Shown here: positions 1 to 7,656 of the stretch, in pieces
Layout of the letters: each line of letters opens with the position of its first letter
Position numbering within the stretch: position 1 is the first letter of the stretch
Assembly (NCBI GenBank): GCA_020853075.1
Contig: JADYZS010000075.1
Coordinates: 1-13,664 of the forward strand
Direction of reading: 5' to 3'
Source of the DNA: Anaerolineae bacterium
Lineage (GTDB): Bacteria > Chloroflexota > Anaerolineae > JADYZS01
DNA: 13,664 nucleotides
The notes under the pieces: model-generated
Database searches by the model: none
Told to the model about the DNA's origin: nothing
Seen by the model: the letters and a program-made list of their open reading frames with translations, nothing else
Program-made: the position numbers and the translations under genes

Positions 1-23
1 CCGTGCAAATGGGAGGAACAACC

Positions 24-1001
24 GTGCCTGAAACCATTGACCCCGGCGAAGTTCGTTTCTTTTGTGGCAGTTCCCATCCGCAGTTAGCCGCCGACATCAC
101 CCGCTATCTCGGTATTCCTCTTGACCAGACCAAAATCACCCGCTTCAGCAATGACAACCTCTACATCCAGTTGGGCGCGAGCGTGCGCTCACGCAAGGTG
201 TACATCCTCCAATCGCTTTCGCCCCCGGTGAACGATCATCTGATGGAACTCTTCATGATGTTGGATATCGCGCGGGGGGCATCCGCCGCAGAGGTTCACG
301 CCATCATCCCCTATTTCTCCTTCGCCCGCTCCGACAAGAAAGACGCGCCCCGCGTCTCCATCACCGCCCGCCTGGTCGCCGATCTGTTGCGTACGGCCGG
401 GGCGACGCACGCAATGACGATGGTGCTTCATTCGCCGCAGGTACACGGCTTCTTCAGCATACCCATTGACCCGCTCACCAGCCGGCTGGTTTTCAAGAAC
501 TACTTCCAGCAGTTTGACCTCTCGGGCACGATAGTGGTGGCGCCCGACGTGGGGCATGCCAAGTCGGCGGCTCGTTTTGCCACGAATCTGGGTCTGCCGA
601 TTACGGCGGGAGACAAGGAGCGAATCTCTGATACGGAGGTGCGGATAAACATAGTCGGCCAGCAGGTGCGCGGCTACGAGCGTGCTCTGATCCACGACGA
701 TGAGATCGCCACGGGACATTCTATCTTGAAACTCAGCGAGATTCTGCTGGCGCAGGGGGTGCGGGAGATATGGGTCGCCTGCACCCACGGGGTTTTTGTC
801 GGCGGCGGGCTTGAGAGGCTCGCTGCTGTTCCCGAAATCACACAAATCGTGACGACGGATACGGTCTATACCCCACCGGAGAAACGACACCCCAAACTCC
901 ACACTCTCTCGGTGGCTCCGGTCTTCGGTGAGGCGATCCGCAGCAACTACCTGCGGCGGTCTATCGGCGATCTCTTCGTCTTCGGAGAAGACGGCTCCTG
1001 A
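24..1001 (+). CDS. PRPP synthetase (ribose-phosphate pyrophosphokinase) family protein, divergent
   Basis: 325 residues, close to the usual ~315 of PRPP synthetases, which make PRPP from ribose 5-phosphate and ATP in the cytoplasm. GTG at 24 is chosen because GGGAGGA at 11-17 lies 6 nt upstream; an in-frame GTG at 3 lacks a visible site. Family landmarks: an NDHLMEL motif, a YFSFARSDKK segment in place of the usual YARQDRK, LHSPQVHGFF with His136, APDVG, and the flexible-loop pair Lys198/Arg200 in DKER. The PRPP-binding loop reads DDEIATGHS (225-233), whereas the family norm is DDxxDTxxT, so its third acidic residue is Ala229. The FSDGE segment is also altered, to FSNDN. It is certainly of the PRPP synthetase fold. 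Whether it is the housekeeping Prs or a specialised paralogue cannot be told here. It ends 31 nt before the next gene and may be co-transcribed. Confidence 0.87.
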   Translation: MPETIDPGEVRFFCGSSHPQLAADITRYLGIPLDQTKITRFSNDNLYIQLGASVRSRKVYILQSLSPPVNDHLMELFMMLDIARGASAAEVHAIIPYFSFARSDKKDAPRVSITARLVADLLRTAGATHAMTMVLHSPQVHGFFSIPIDPLTSRLVFKNYFQQFDLSGTIVVAPDVGHAKSAARFATNLGLPITAGDKERISDTEVRINIVGQQVRGYERALIHDDEIATGHSILKLSEILLAQGVREIWVACTHGVFVGGGLERLAAVPEITQIVTTDTVYTPPEKRHPKLHTLSVAPVFGEAIRSNYLRRSIGDLFVFGEDGS

Positions 1002-1032
1002 ATACAAGTCGCTGACTCTGGGATGGTGAACA

Positions 1033-2973
1033 GTGCTAGAGAAAATCGTTCGCGAATGGCGTGGGCCGGATGCCTTTGCTGCGGCGACGCGCGAGGCCGG
1101 CGTTGAGGTGGGAGACGATGGCGTTGTCCGGTTGGTGCGCCGCGTTGTCCTGGCCGACGAGATCGGGGATTGCAACGGGCGCGACGTGCAGCCGATAGAT
1201 GGCCGCACCTGGGCGCGCAAGGATTTCTGGCTGGAGAGCACCGAGACTGCCGGGGCCAGGGTCAGCCCATGGGTGCAATGCCAGGACGAGACGGCGCGGC
1301 TGGTCGTTGAAGTCAACGGCCACCCGCAAGCGGTGCAGCCTGTGCCGAAGTCGCTCCTCGTCTCGCCAGACCACTGGATCGGAGAAGGGTATTGGCAGGC
1401 AAACTGGCGCACGGTGGAAGTGCCGCCTGCGTGGCTGCGGCCAGGGCTGAACCCGGTGATTTTGCGCACGGAAGATGGTAGCCGCTGGGAGGTGTTGATT
1501 GAGACGAGCCGCTTCCCCAACCGGAGCGCGAAGAGCGCCGACGGCGGCCAGACCTGGGATTACGACCACCTGGGCTACAACGAATGCTACGATGGCGAAT
1601 ACCTGGTCCGCATGGAGTTGGATCGCTACCCTGACCAGGGTCAACTGACCTCGCCACCCTTTGACCTGGCCGCGTCCGACGATGGGCTGGGCCAGCCGCT
1701 CACGCTGCGCCGTCTGACCGTAGAGGCAGAGACTGACACGCCCGCGGGCACTGCGATCCGGTTTGCGTTGCGGGCCGGCCCCACATCCACCTACGACCCG
1801 GCGCGCTGGTCGCCCTGGCGCTCGCCTGCCGAGTTCAGCCCCCGCCCCGGCGACCGCTTTGCCCAGTGGCAGGCCACCCTGAGAACGGTGCAGCCCCTCG
1901 CCACGCCATGGCTGCGCGCGGTGCGCGTGGCGGCGGAAGCGGAGGTAGAGGGAGCGACATGGGCGCGCCTTCTGGCCGCCGACAACAAGCCGATCCTCTA
2001 TCCGTCCCATCCCTTCGGCTACCAGGCTCCCTCGCCCCGCACCGCCATGCTGCGGGAGCGTTGGCACCTGGATGACGTGGTGGCCGACGTCACCGATGAC
2101 TTTGAGGGGATCGTCCGCCTGGCCCATTGGACGCGTGAGCAGTGGACGGACGGCTGGAACAAAGATTGGAAGGCGCTGCACTTCTGCCCGCCCTGGGATA
2201 CGCCCTTGATCTTGGAATTGGGCCGTCATGACCTGGCGCGGGGGATGTGCACCCACTACGCCACCGTCTTTGTCCATGCCTGCGCCGCGTTGGGCATCCC
2301 CGCGCGCCACCTGATCCACAAATGCCACTGCACTGCGGAAGCCTGGTCTGACCGCTGGGGCAAGTGGGTGTGGATGGACGTGGGCGGCGACCTGAGCGAC
2401 GAGACGATGGCCGTCTATCACGTGGAGCGGCAAGGTGTGCCCCTCTCGCCGCTGGAAGCGCGCGCGGCCTGGCTGGCGGGCGACCTGTCCGATCTGCGCC
2501 TGGTGGGGCGCAACGCCGAACAGGTCTTTCCTATTGCGCGCCGCCTGGAACTTCTGGATCGCTTCTGCATCGTGTTGCGCAACGACCAGATGACCTCGCT
2601 CAACCCCGGCGAGCCGGAGCACGGCGCGGTCACCTACCAGTACGACGGCTACCTCTGGTGGCGGGATGAAGGGATGGCTCCGCTCCCCTGGTTCTCCCTT
2701 TCCAGTAGCCGCGCCGCCGATTTCTACTGGACGCCTAACCGCACCCACATTCATTTGCAACGGACAGCGGCGGAAGGCATCGTGAAGGTGCAGTTGGAGT
2801 CATCTATGCCCAACCTGGCGGCCTTGCAGGTGCGCCAGAACGAGGGAAATTGGGAGGAGCGGCCTGCGGAGTTCACCTGGACGTTGCGCCGCGGCGAGAA
2901 TCGCCTGGCCGCGCGCTCGCACAATGCCTTCGGCGTGCAGGGGCCGGAGAGCCGGGTGGTGGTGGGATTCTAA
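1033..2973 (+). CDS. Transglutaminase-like (papain-fold) domain protein with beta-sandwich modules
   Basis: 646 residues from GTG at 1033; a GGGATGG stretch just upstream is a weak ribosome site. The core, about residues 400-455, has the transglutaminase-like triad: Cys406 in GMCTHYA, His432 in KCHCTAEAW and Asp449 in WVWMDV, with the typical GIPAR strand between Cys and His. The first ~330 residues look like beta-sandwich modules, with GEYLVRMEL, LTSPPFDLA and a QWQATLRT repeat of the kind seen in extracellular carbohydrate-associated proteins. The last ~100 residues also look beta-rich. No signal peptide or membrane segment is visible, which is odd for such modules. Family members act as peptidases, amidases or cross-linkers, so the substrate is unknown. 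The intact triad argues for activity. Confidence 0.8.
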   Translation: MLEKIVREWRGPDAFAAATREAGVEVGDDGVVRLVRRVVLADEIGDCNGRDVQPIDGRTWARKDFWLESTETAGARVSPWVQCQDETARLVVEVNGHPQAVQPVPKSLLVSPDHWIGEGYWQANWRTVEVPPAWLRPGLNPVILRTEDGSRWEVLIETSRFPNRSAKSADGGQTWDYDHLGYNECYDGEYLVRMELDRYPDQGQLTSPPFDLAASDDGLGQPLTLRRLTVEAETDTPAGTAIRFALRAGPTSTYDPARWSPWRSPAEFSPRPGDRFAQWQATLRTVQPLATPWLRAVRVAAEAEVEGATWARLLAADNKPILYPSHPFGYQAPSPRTAMLRERWHLDDVVADVTDDFEGIVRLAHWTREQWTDGWNKDWKALHFCPPWDTPLILELGRHDLARGMCTHYATVFVHACAALGIPARHLIHKCHCTAEAWSDRWGKWVWMDVGGDLSDETMAVYHVERQGVPLSPLEARAAWLAGDLSDLRLVGRNAEQVFPIARRLELLDRFCIVLRNDQMTSLNPGEPEHGAVTYQYDGYLWWRDEGMAPLPWFSLSSSRAADFYWTPNRTHIHLQRTAAEGIVKVQLESSMPNLAALQVRQNEGNWEERPAEFTWTLRRGENRLAARSHNAFGVQGPESRVVVGF

Positions 2974-2995
2974 GCCCCCACTCCTTTCGCTCATT

Positions 2996-3024
2996 TTGTC
3001 ACAAACCGCCTGTTGCGCTATACT
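2996..3024 (+). promoter_or_regulatory. Sigma70-type promoter for the first Gfo/Idh gene
   Basis: TTGTCA at 2996-3001 (5 of 6 to TTGACA) and TATACT at 3019-3024 (5 of 6 to TATAAT) are separated by exactly 17 bp. The pair sits in the 115-bp gap after the transglutaminase-like gene and predicts a leader of about 58 nt before the ATG at 3089. It is the best consensus promoter in the window and suggests that the dehydrogenase-nagA cassette starts its own transcript. Confidence 0.7.
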
Positions 3025-3088
3025 TTTCCTCACCAACATCAACGCCGCAGAATCGTGCCCGGGTTCTTGCGCAGGAAAGAGAACAACG

Positions 3089-4126
3089 ATGCAGAAAATT
3101 GATTTTGCCCTCATCGGGGCGGGGAACATCGGCAAGGTGCACGCACGGGCTATCGCCGACATCCCGGACACCCGCGTCGCCGTGGTTTGCGACGTCGTTG
3201 AGCAGAGCGCCCGCAATCTGGCTGAGGCCAACGGCGCGGCCTGGACGACGGACTATCGCCAGGCCGTGGCGCGCGCCGACGTGGACGTGGTGTGCATCGG
3301 CACGCCGAACGGTCTCCACGCTGAGCCTGCCATCGCGGCAGCCGAAGCAGGCAAGCATCTGATCGTAGAGAAGCCGCTGGACGTGACGCTGGAACGCGCC
3401 GACCGTATCATTGCGGCTGCGGAGAAGGCCGGCGTCAAACTGACCTGCGTCTTCCCTCTGCGCTTCATGGCGGGTGCCCCCAAGGCTAGAGAGGCGATCT
3501 GCCAGGGCCGGTTGGGGAGGCTCGCCCTGGCCGATGCCTACGTGAAGTGGTATCGTACCCAGGAGTATTACGGCTCGTGGCACGGAACCTGGAAGTTGGA
3601 GGGCGGCGGCGCGCTCATCAACCCGGCGATCCACAGCATTGACCTCTTGCAGTGGCTGGCCGGGCCGGTGGAGACGGTCTTTGGGCGCACGGCGACGCTG
3701 GCCCACCGCATGGAGGCCGAGGATACCGGCTCTGCTGTCCTCACCTTCCGCAGCGGCGCGCTGGGTGTGATCCAGGGTGCGACCAGTTGCTGGCCGGGCG
3801 ATCCCTCGCGCGTGGAACTGCACGGCGACAAGGGCACGATTGCCCTGGATGAAGGGCGCATCGTGAAGTGGAAACTGGCCGACGCCGCGCCCGGCGAAGA
3901 AGAGGCGATGCTGAACCTGGAGCCGAACCTCGGCAGCGCGTCGGGGAGCCCCGTGGGGTTCAGTTACGAGAATCACCGGCGGCAGTTCGCGGCGATGGTC
4001 CAGGCGATCCGGGAGGATGGGGAGCCGCCGATCCTCGGTGCGGAAGCGCGCAAAGCGTTGGAGATCATCCTGGCGATCTACCGCTCGGCCCAGACGGGGG
4101 CCGTGGTGAGATTGCCACTGGCGTAA
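3089..4126 (+). CDS. Gfo/Idh/MocA family NAD(P)-dependent sugar dehydrogenase, copy 1
   Basis: 345 residues, normal for the family, which oxidises or reduces sugars, inositols or nucleotide-sugars. ATG at 3089 is preceded by GGAAAGAG at 3074-3081 and starts the Rossmann fold directly. An in-frame ORF extends upstream to 2924 but overlaps the previous gene and the promoter, so it is discounted. Visible: GAGNIGKVHA dinucleotide loop near residue 10, the catalytic EKP motif with Lys95, and GGGALINPAIHSID with His182. The Asp usually four residues before that His is Asn178, a substitution common in one large subgroup. The C-terminal half is the alpha/beta substrate domain. It is closely similar to the gene at 5248, including nearly identical ends (GAEARKALEIILAIYRSAQT). 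The substrate is not determinable; the neighbouring nagA hints at an amino sugar. Confidence 0.9.
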   Translation: MQKIDFALIGAGNIGKVHARAIADIPDTRVAVVCDVVEQSARNLAEANGAAWTTDYRQAVARADVDVVCIGTPNGLHAEPAIAAAEAGKHLIVEKPLDVTLERADRIIAAAEKAGVKLTCVFPLRFMAGAPKAREAICQGRLGRLALADAYVKWYRTQEYYGSWHGTWKLEGGGALINPAIHSIDLLQWLAGPVETVFGRTATLAHRMEAEDTGSAVLTFRSGALGVIQGATSCWPGDPSRVELHGDKGTIALDEGRIVKWKLADAAPGEEEAMLNLEPNLGSASGSPVGFSYENHRRQFAAMVQAIREDGEPPILGAEARKALEIILAIYRSAQTGAVVRLPLA

Positions 4127-4153
4127 GGCGGTCATGGATGAATGTGACGATGA

Positions 4154-4282
4154 CTAAAGCCACCAGGATTCTCGGCTACCGTACACGGCTTTGACCAGTA
4201 CTTCGGCGTATCACGGCGCGTGGCCCCGGCCGCCCAGGCCGCCACCTACGATATTGAGCGGTTTCTGGCTTTGATGGTCTGA
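4154..4282 (+). pseudogene. Possible 3' remnant of a lost gene
   Basis: Within the 189-bp gap between two genes, the frame ending in TGA at 4280-4282 is open back to a TGA at 4151-4153. It has no usable start codon and no ribosome site. Its last ~30 residues (HGFDQYFGVSRRV followed by YDIERFLALMV) look like an ordinary amphipathic protein C-terminus and not like random GC-rich translation. I do not recognise the family. A leftover from whatever rearrangement placed the SDR gene between the two dehydrogenase copies would fit. The evidence is composition only, so the call is weak; the rest of the gap shows nothing. Confidence 0.3.
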
Positions 4283-4315
4283 TGATGGAGCATCTGGGCG
4301 GAAAGGTTGGCTGAA

Positions 4316-5233
4316 ATGGCTAGCGTGGTAACAGGGGCTTTCGGCTACATCGGTAAGTATATAGCGCGTCATCTGCTCCAACTAGGAGAGCAGGTGCAGA
4401 CTATCACCACGCATCCCGACAAGCCCAACCCATTTGGGGATGCTGTAAAGGCATTCCCCTACAACTTCGCCAGACCCCATGAACTGACCGCCAGCCTGCG
4501 CGGCGCGTCCACCCTCTATAACACCTATTGGATCCGCTTTGAATACGGTGGGGCAACGTTTCGCCAGGCCGTCCAAAATACCAGCACGCTTTTTGACTGT
4601 GCGAAGAAAGCAGGCATCCAGAAGATCGTCCACATCAGCGTGACACATGCTTCCCCAGAGTCTTACCTACCCTACTACAAGGGAAAAGGCCTTCAGGAAA
4701 TCGCACTGGTTAACTCTGGCGTGCCGTACAGCATCGTTAGCCCAACCCTTGTCTTCGGTAAGGAAGATATCTTGGTCAACAACATCGCATGGCTGATTCG
4801 CAGATTCCCGGTATTCCCCATATTTGGCTCTGGCTCTTACATGGTGCAGCCCCTGTACGTGGAGGATCTTGCAGCCATTGCGGTAGCGAGCGCAAAAGAA
4901 CAGAGGTCAACCACGCTTGATGCTATTGGCCCTGAAGTCTATACCTTCCGGGATTTCGTCCGGCTCATCGCGTGGAAGATCAAGCCGAAGGTGAGACTTA
5001 TACATGTGCCGCCGACGATAGGATTAGCGCTGGGCCGACTCATCGGGCTCGCGGTACGCGACATCATTCTGACAAGAGGCGAACTGCGAGGGCTCATGGA
5101 TAACCTGCTAACATCCGATCAATCGCCTAACGGCACAACGCGCTTTTCTGAGTGGCTTGAGTCAAGCAAAAACGGATTGGGTAGAGCCTATTCGTCCGAA
5201 CTGGGAAGGCACTTCAGAGGTAGCCTTCATTAA
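4316..5233 (+). CDS. NAD(P)-binding atypical extended SDR (NDUFA9/NmrA-like epimerase-family) protein
   Basis: 305 residues from ATG 4316, with AAGG at 4303-4306 nine nt upstream. TTG at 4307 would add three residues and is the alternative. The N-terminus carries the Rossmann motif TGAFGYIG (Gly7, Gly10, Gly13). Tyr120 and Lys124 form a YxxxK pair, followed by QEIALVNSGVPYSIVSPTLVFG, typical of atypical extended SDRs such as NDUFA9-like and NAD-dependent epimerase/dehydratase proteins. A QPLYVEDLA segment near residue 180 is also typical. Substrate unknown. Composition is unlike its neighbours: 4741-4800 has 29 G+C of 60, against 41 of 60 at 5401-5460 in the next gene, with more A/T-ending codons. 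It lies between two duplicated dehydrogenase genes and only 14 nt before the second, so it may have been acquired separately. Confidence 0.82.
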   Translation: MASVVTGAFGYIGKYIARHLLQLGEQVQTITTHPDKPNPFGDAVKAFPYNFARPHELTASLRGASTLYNTYWIRFEYGGATFRQAVQNTSTLFDCAKKAGIQKIVHISVTHASPESYLPYYKGKGLQEIALVNSGVPYSIVSPTLVFGKEDILVNNIAWLIRRFPVFPIFGSGSYMVQPLYVEDLAAIAVASAKEQRSTTLDAIGPEVYTFRDFVRLIAWKIKPKVRLIHVPPTIGLALGRLIGLAVRDIILTRGELRGLMDNLLTSDQSPNGTTRFSEWLESSKNGLGRAYSSELGRHFRGSLH

Positions 5234-5247
5234 GACTGAGGTAAGAA

Positions 5248-6297
5248 ATGCAGTCACTCAGTTTCGCCATCATCGGCGCGGGGAACATCGCCAAAGTCCA
5301 CGCGCAGGCCATCCGGGCGATCCCTGGTGCGCAGGTGCGCGTCGTTTGCAGCAGGCGAGAGGAGATGGGCCGCGCCCTGTCCGACCTCTACGGCGCGGCC
5401 TGGCTGCCGGACTACCGCGAGGCCGTCGCCCGCGACGATGTGGATGTCGTCTGCATCTGCACGCCCAGCGCCACCCATGCCGACATCGCGGAGGCCGCGG
5501 CGCAGGCGGGTAAACATTTGGTCATTGAGAAGCCGATTGACGTGACCCTGGAACGGGCCGACCGCATCATCCGCGCCGTGCAACGCCCCGGCCTGAAGAT
5601 GACCTGCGTCTTTCCATCGCGCTTCACCGCGGGCGTCCGCAAGGCGAAAGAGGCGGTGGAGCAAGGGCGGTTGGGGCGGCTGGCCCTGGCCGACGCCTAC
5701 GTTAAATGGTATCGCCCGCAATCGTATTACGATGGCAGTTGGCGAGGAACCTGGGCCGGGGACGGCGGCGGCGCGCTCATCAACCAGTCCATCCACAGCA
5801 TTGACCTCCTGCAATGGCTGGCCGGGCCGGTGGAGTCGGTCTTTGGGCATACCGCGACCCTGGCCCACCGCATGGAGACGGAGGATACCGCCTCTGTCGT
5901 GCTGGTTTTTCGCAATGGCGCGCTGGGCGTGATCCAGGGCGCGACCAGTTGCTGGCCGGGCGACCGTGCCCGCATAGAACTGCACGGGGAAAAAGGGACG
6001 ATCTTCCTGGAGGAAGGCCGTGTCGCTAAGTGGAAACTGGCCGGTGCTGCGCCCGACGAAGAGGCGCGGATGCTGGCCCTGGAAGAAACGGGCGGCAGCG
6101 GTTCTGCGGACCCCATGGGCATCGGCTACGAGTTGCACAGGCGGCAGATCGCCGACCTGGTGGACGCGATCCGGGAAGACCGGCCACCGGCCATCGGCGG
6201 CGCGGAGGCGCGCAAGGCGTTGGAGATCATCCTGGCGATTTACCGCTCCGCCCAGACCGGGGCTGTTGTCAAGTTGCCGTTAACGCAGGTGTTGTAG
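5248..6297 (+). CDS. Gfo/Idh/MocA family NAD(P)-dependent sugar dehydrogenase, copy 2
   Basis: 349 residues from ATG 5248, with GAGG at 5238-5241 as ribosome site. It has the same architecture as the gene at 3089: GAGNIAKVHA dinucleotide loop, EKP with Lys95, GGGALINQSIHSID with His183 and Asn179, and an almost identical C-terminal helix. Long DNA blocks also match, for example around the HSIDLLQWLAGPVE and GATSCWPGD segments, so the two genes arose by duplication. The differences are a one-residue insertion (YYDGSW against YYGSW) and changes near the substrate face, which suggests related but not identical substrates. It follows the SDR gene by 14 nt and precedes nagA by 90 nt. Confidence 0.9.
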   Translation: MQSLSFAIIGAGNIAKVHAQAIRAIPGAQVRVVCSRREEMGRALSDLYGAAWLPDYREAVARDDVDVVCICTPSATHADIAEAAAQAGKHLVIEKPIDVTLERADRIIRAVQRPGLKMTCVFPSRFTAGVRKAKEAVEQGRLGRLALADAYVKWYRPQSYYDGSWRGTWAGDGGGALINQSIHSIDLLQWLAGPVESVFGHTATLAHRMETEDTASVVLVFRNGALGVIQGATSCWPGDRARIELHGEKGTIFLEEGRVAKWKLAGAAPDEEARMLALEETGGSGSADPMGIGYELHRRQIADLVDAIREDRPPAIGGAEARKALEIILAIYRSAQTGAVVKLPLTQVL

Positions 6298-6299
6298 CG

Positions 6300-6364
6300 T
6301 AATCACAAGGACATAAAGATTACGCTTTACGTTTTACTTTAATCTTTTCGTGTCTTTGTGGTTA
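6300..6364. repeat. Imperfect inverted repeat between Gfo copy 2 and nagA
   Basis: The arms 6300-6322 and 6340-6364 begin and end with TAATC/GATTA-type sequence and pair over about 20 positions with a few mismatches and a small bulge. The loop is 17 nt, 6323-6339. It is A+T-rich, unlike the surrounding DNA, and could fold as a hairpin on either strand. There is no clean T-tract, so a simple intrinsic terminator is unlikely. A miniature palindromic mobile element or a 5'-leader structure for nagA are the alternatives. Confidence 0.6.
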
Positions 6365-6387
6365 GACCTAAGATTATGAGGATGAGC

Positions 6388-7587
6388 ATGATCGGGAAAG
6401 AAATCAAGCAGCCGCGAGGACGTTTCGCCCTGGTCAATGGCCGGGTGATCCTGCCGCAAGAGGTTGTGACAGACCAGGCGGTCATCATAGAGGGCGAGAA
6501 GATCGCGGGCGTCGTCCGCGCCGGGGCTGTGAGCGACGACTTAGAGAAGATTGACGTGGGCGGACGATACATTACGCCCGGTCTGATAGACATCCACCAG
6601 CACGGCGCGGTAGGGCATACCTTCAACGAGCCGACGGCGGAGGCTTTCGCCGCCATCACCGCGGAGAACGCCAGGCGCGGGGTCACGTCCGTGGTGGCGA
6701 CCATCGCCACCGCGCCGATCCCCGATCTGGTGCAGTCGTTAGAGTTCTGCCGTCAGTGGGTACAGGAGCCGCGCGCGGGCGCGCAGATATTGGGCGCGCA
6801 CCAGGAAGGCCCCTATTTCAACCTGGCGCAGAAGGGCGCGCAAGACCCCAAGAATATCCGCACGCCGGACGACGGCACACCCGACATCCTCCTGGAACAT
6901 CACGGCGTCATGCGGATCATGAGCTACGCTCCCGAACTCCCCGGCGCGCTGGAATTGACCGCCCGGCTTACCAAACTGGGCATCGTGCCTGCGGCGGGGC
7001 ACAGTTCCGCCAAAGACGAACAGGTGCTCGCGGCGATGAAGGCGGGACTCCGCCACGTCATCCACCTGTGGAGTTCGCAGTCCACCACCATCCGCGAGGG
7101 GCCCTGGCGCAAGCCGGGGCTGCTGGAGGCCGCGCTGACCTTTGAGGGCCTGACCGGGGAGATCATCTCCGATAACAAGCACCTGCCGCCCACGCTGATG
7201 AAGTTGGCGTACAAGTGCCTGGGGCCGGATCGCCTGTGCGTCGTTTCCGATGCCATCAGCGGCGCGGGGCTGCCGGACGGCGCGCACTTCTACATGGGCA
7301 ACATGGAGTACGAGGTGCGGGAAGGGGTCGGGATGCTGTTGGATTACACCGCCTTCGCCGGTAGCACCACCCTTCTCAACCAGATGGTTTCCATCTTGAC
7401 GGAGAAGGTCGGTATCCCGCTGGTAGAGGTCATCCGCATGGCATCCCTTACGCCCGCGCGCGTCATCAGCCTGGATCGGCGCAAAGGGAGCATCGCCGCA
7501 GGCAAGGATGCGGACCTGGCGATCTTTAACGACGACTTCACCGCCTGGCGGACGATGATCGGTGGGTGGTGGGTGTATGCTGTCTGA
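6388..7587 (+). CDS. nagA: N-acetylglucosamine-6-phosphate deacetylase (NagA-type amidohydrolase)
   Basis: 399 residues from ATG 6388, placed by GAGGA at 6378-6382. GTG 6358 and ATGs at 6376 and 6382 are in frame but lie in the repeat or too near that site. NagA hydrolyses GlcNAc-6-P to glucosamine-6-P and acetate in the cytoplasm. Family landmarks: DIHQHG (His70, His72) after PGLI, EGPYF with metal ligand Glu140, AGHSS with His205, HVIHLWS with His226, catalytic Asp288 in VSDA, and the closing GSIAAGKDADLAIF. Two motifs differ from the norm: the HLFNAM loop reads HLWSSQ, and DGxH reads DNKH. This could indicate a related N-acetyl-sugar substrate. Linkage to two Gfo/Idh dehydrogenases supports a role in amino-sugar use, but the exact substrate is inferred. 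Confidence 0.85.
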   Translation: MIGKEIKQPRGRFALVNGRVILPQEVVTDQAVIIEGEKIAGVVRAGAVSDDLEKIDVGGRYITPGLIDIHQHGAVGHTFNEPTAEAFAAITAENARRGVTSVVATIATAPIPDLVQSLEFCRQWVQEPRAGAQILGAHQEGPYFNLAQKGAQDPKNIRTPDDGTPDILLEHHGVMRIMSYAPELPGALELTARLTKLGIVPAAGHSSAKDEQVLAAMKAGLRHVIHLWSSQSTTIREGPWRKPGLLEAALTFEGLTGEIISDNKHLPPTLMKLAYKCLGPDRLCVVSDAISGAGLPDGAHFYMGNMEYEVREGVGMLLDYTAFAGSTTLLNQMVSILTEKVGIPLVEVIRMASLTPARVISLDRRKGSIAAGKDADLAIFNDDFTAWRTMIGGWWVYAV

Positions 7588-7656
7588 CTTGCCAAAGCAC
7601 CGCTCTTATGGTAGGATTTTCGCACCGTCTGTCCCGTCCCTCTCCTGGGGCCTCCA

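Noticed and set aside
189..2760. Long minus-strand open frames (443 and 574 codons) opposite the first two genes
   Set aside because: They mirror high-GC codon bias of the real + strand genes, show no domain-like sequence, and overlap genes with intact family motifs.
2924..3088. 55-codon upstream extension of the first Gfo/Idh gene
   Set aside because: It overlaps the previous gene and the promoter at 2996-3024, and the Rossmann fold starts right at the ATG 3089.
7589..7617. TTGCCA - 17 bp - TAGGAT as a promoter for the 7774 gene
   Set aside because: The -10 is poor and the leader would exceed 150 nt. The extended -10 element at 7720 is conserved with two other genes and is preferred.
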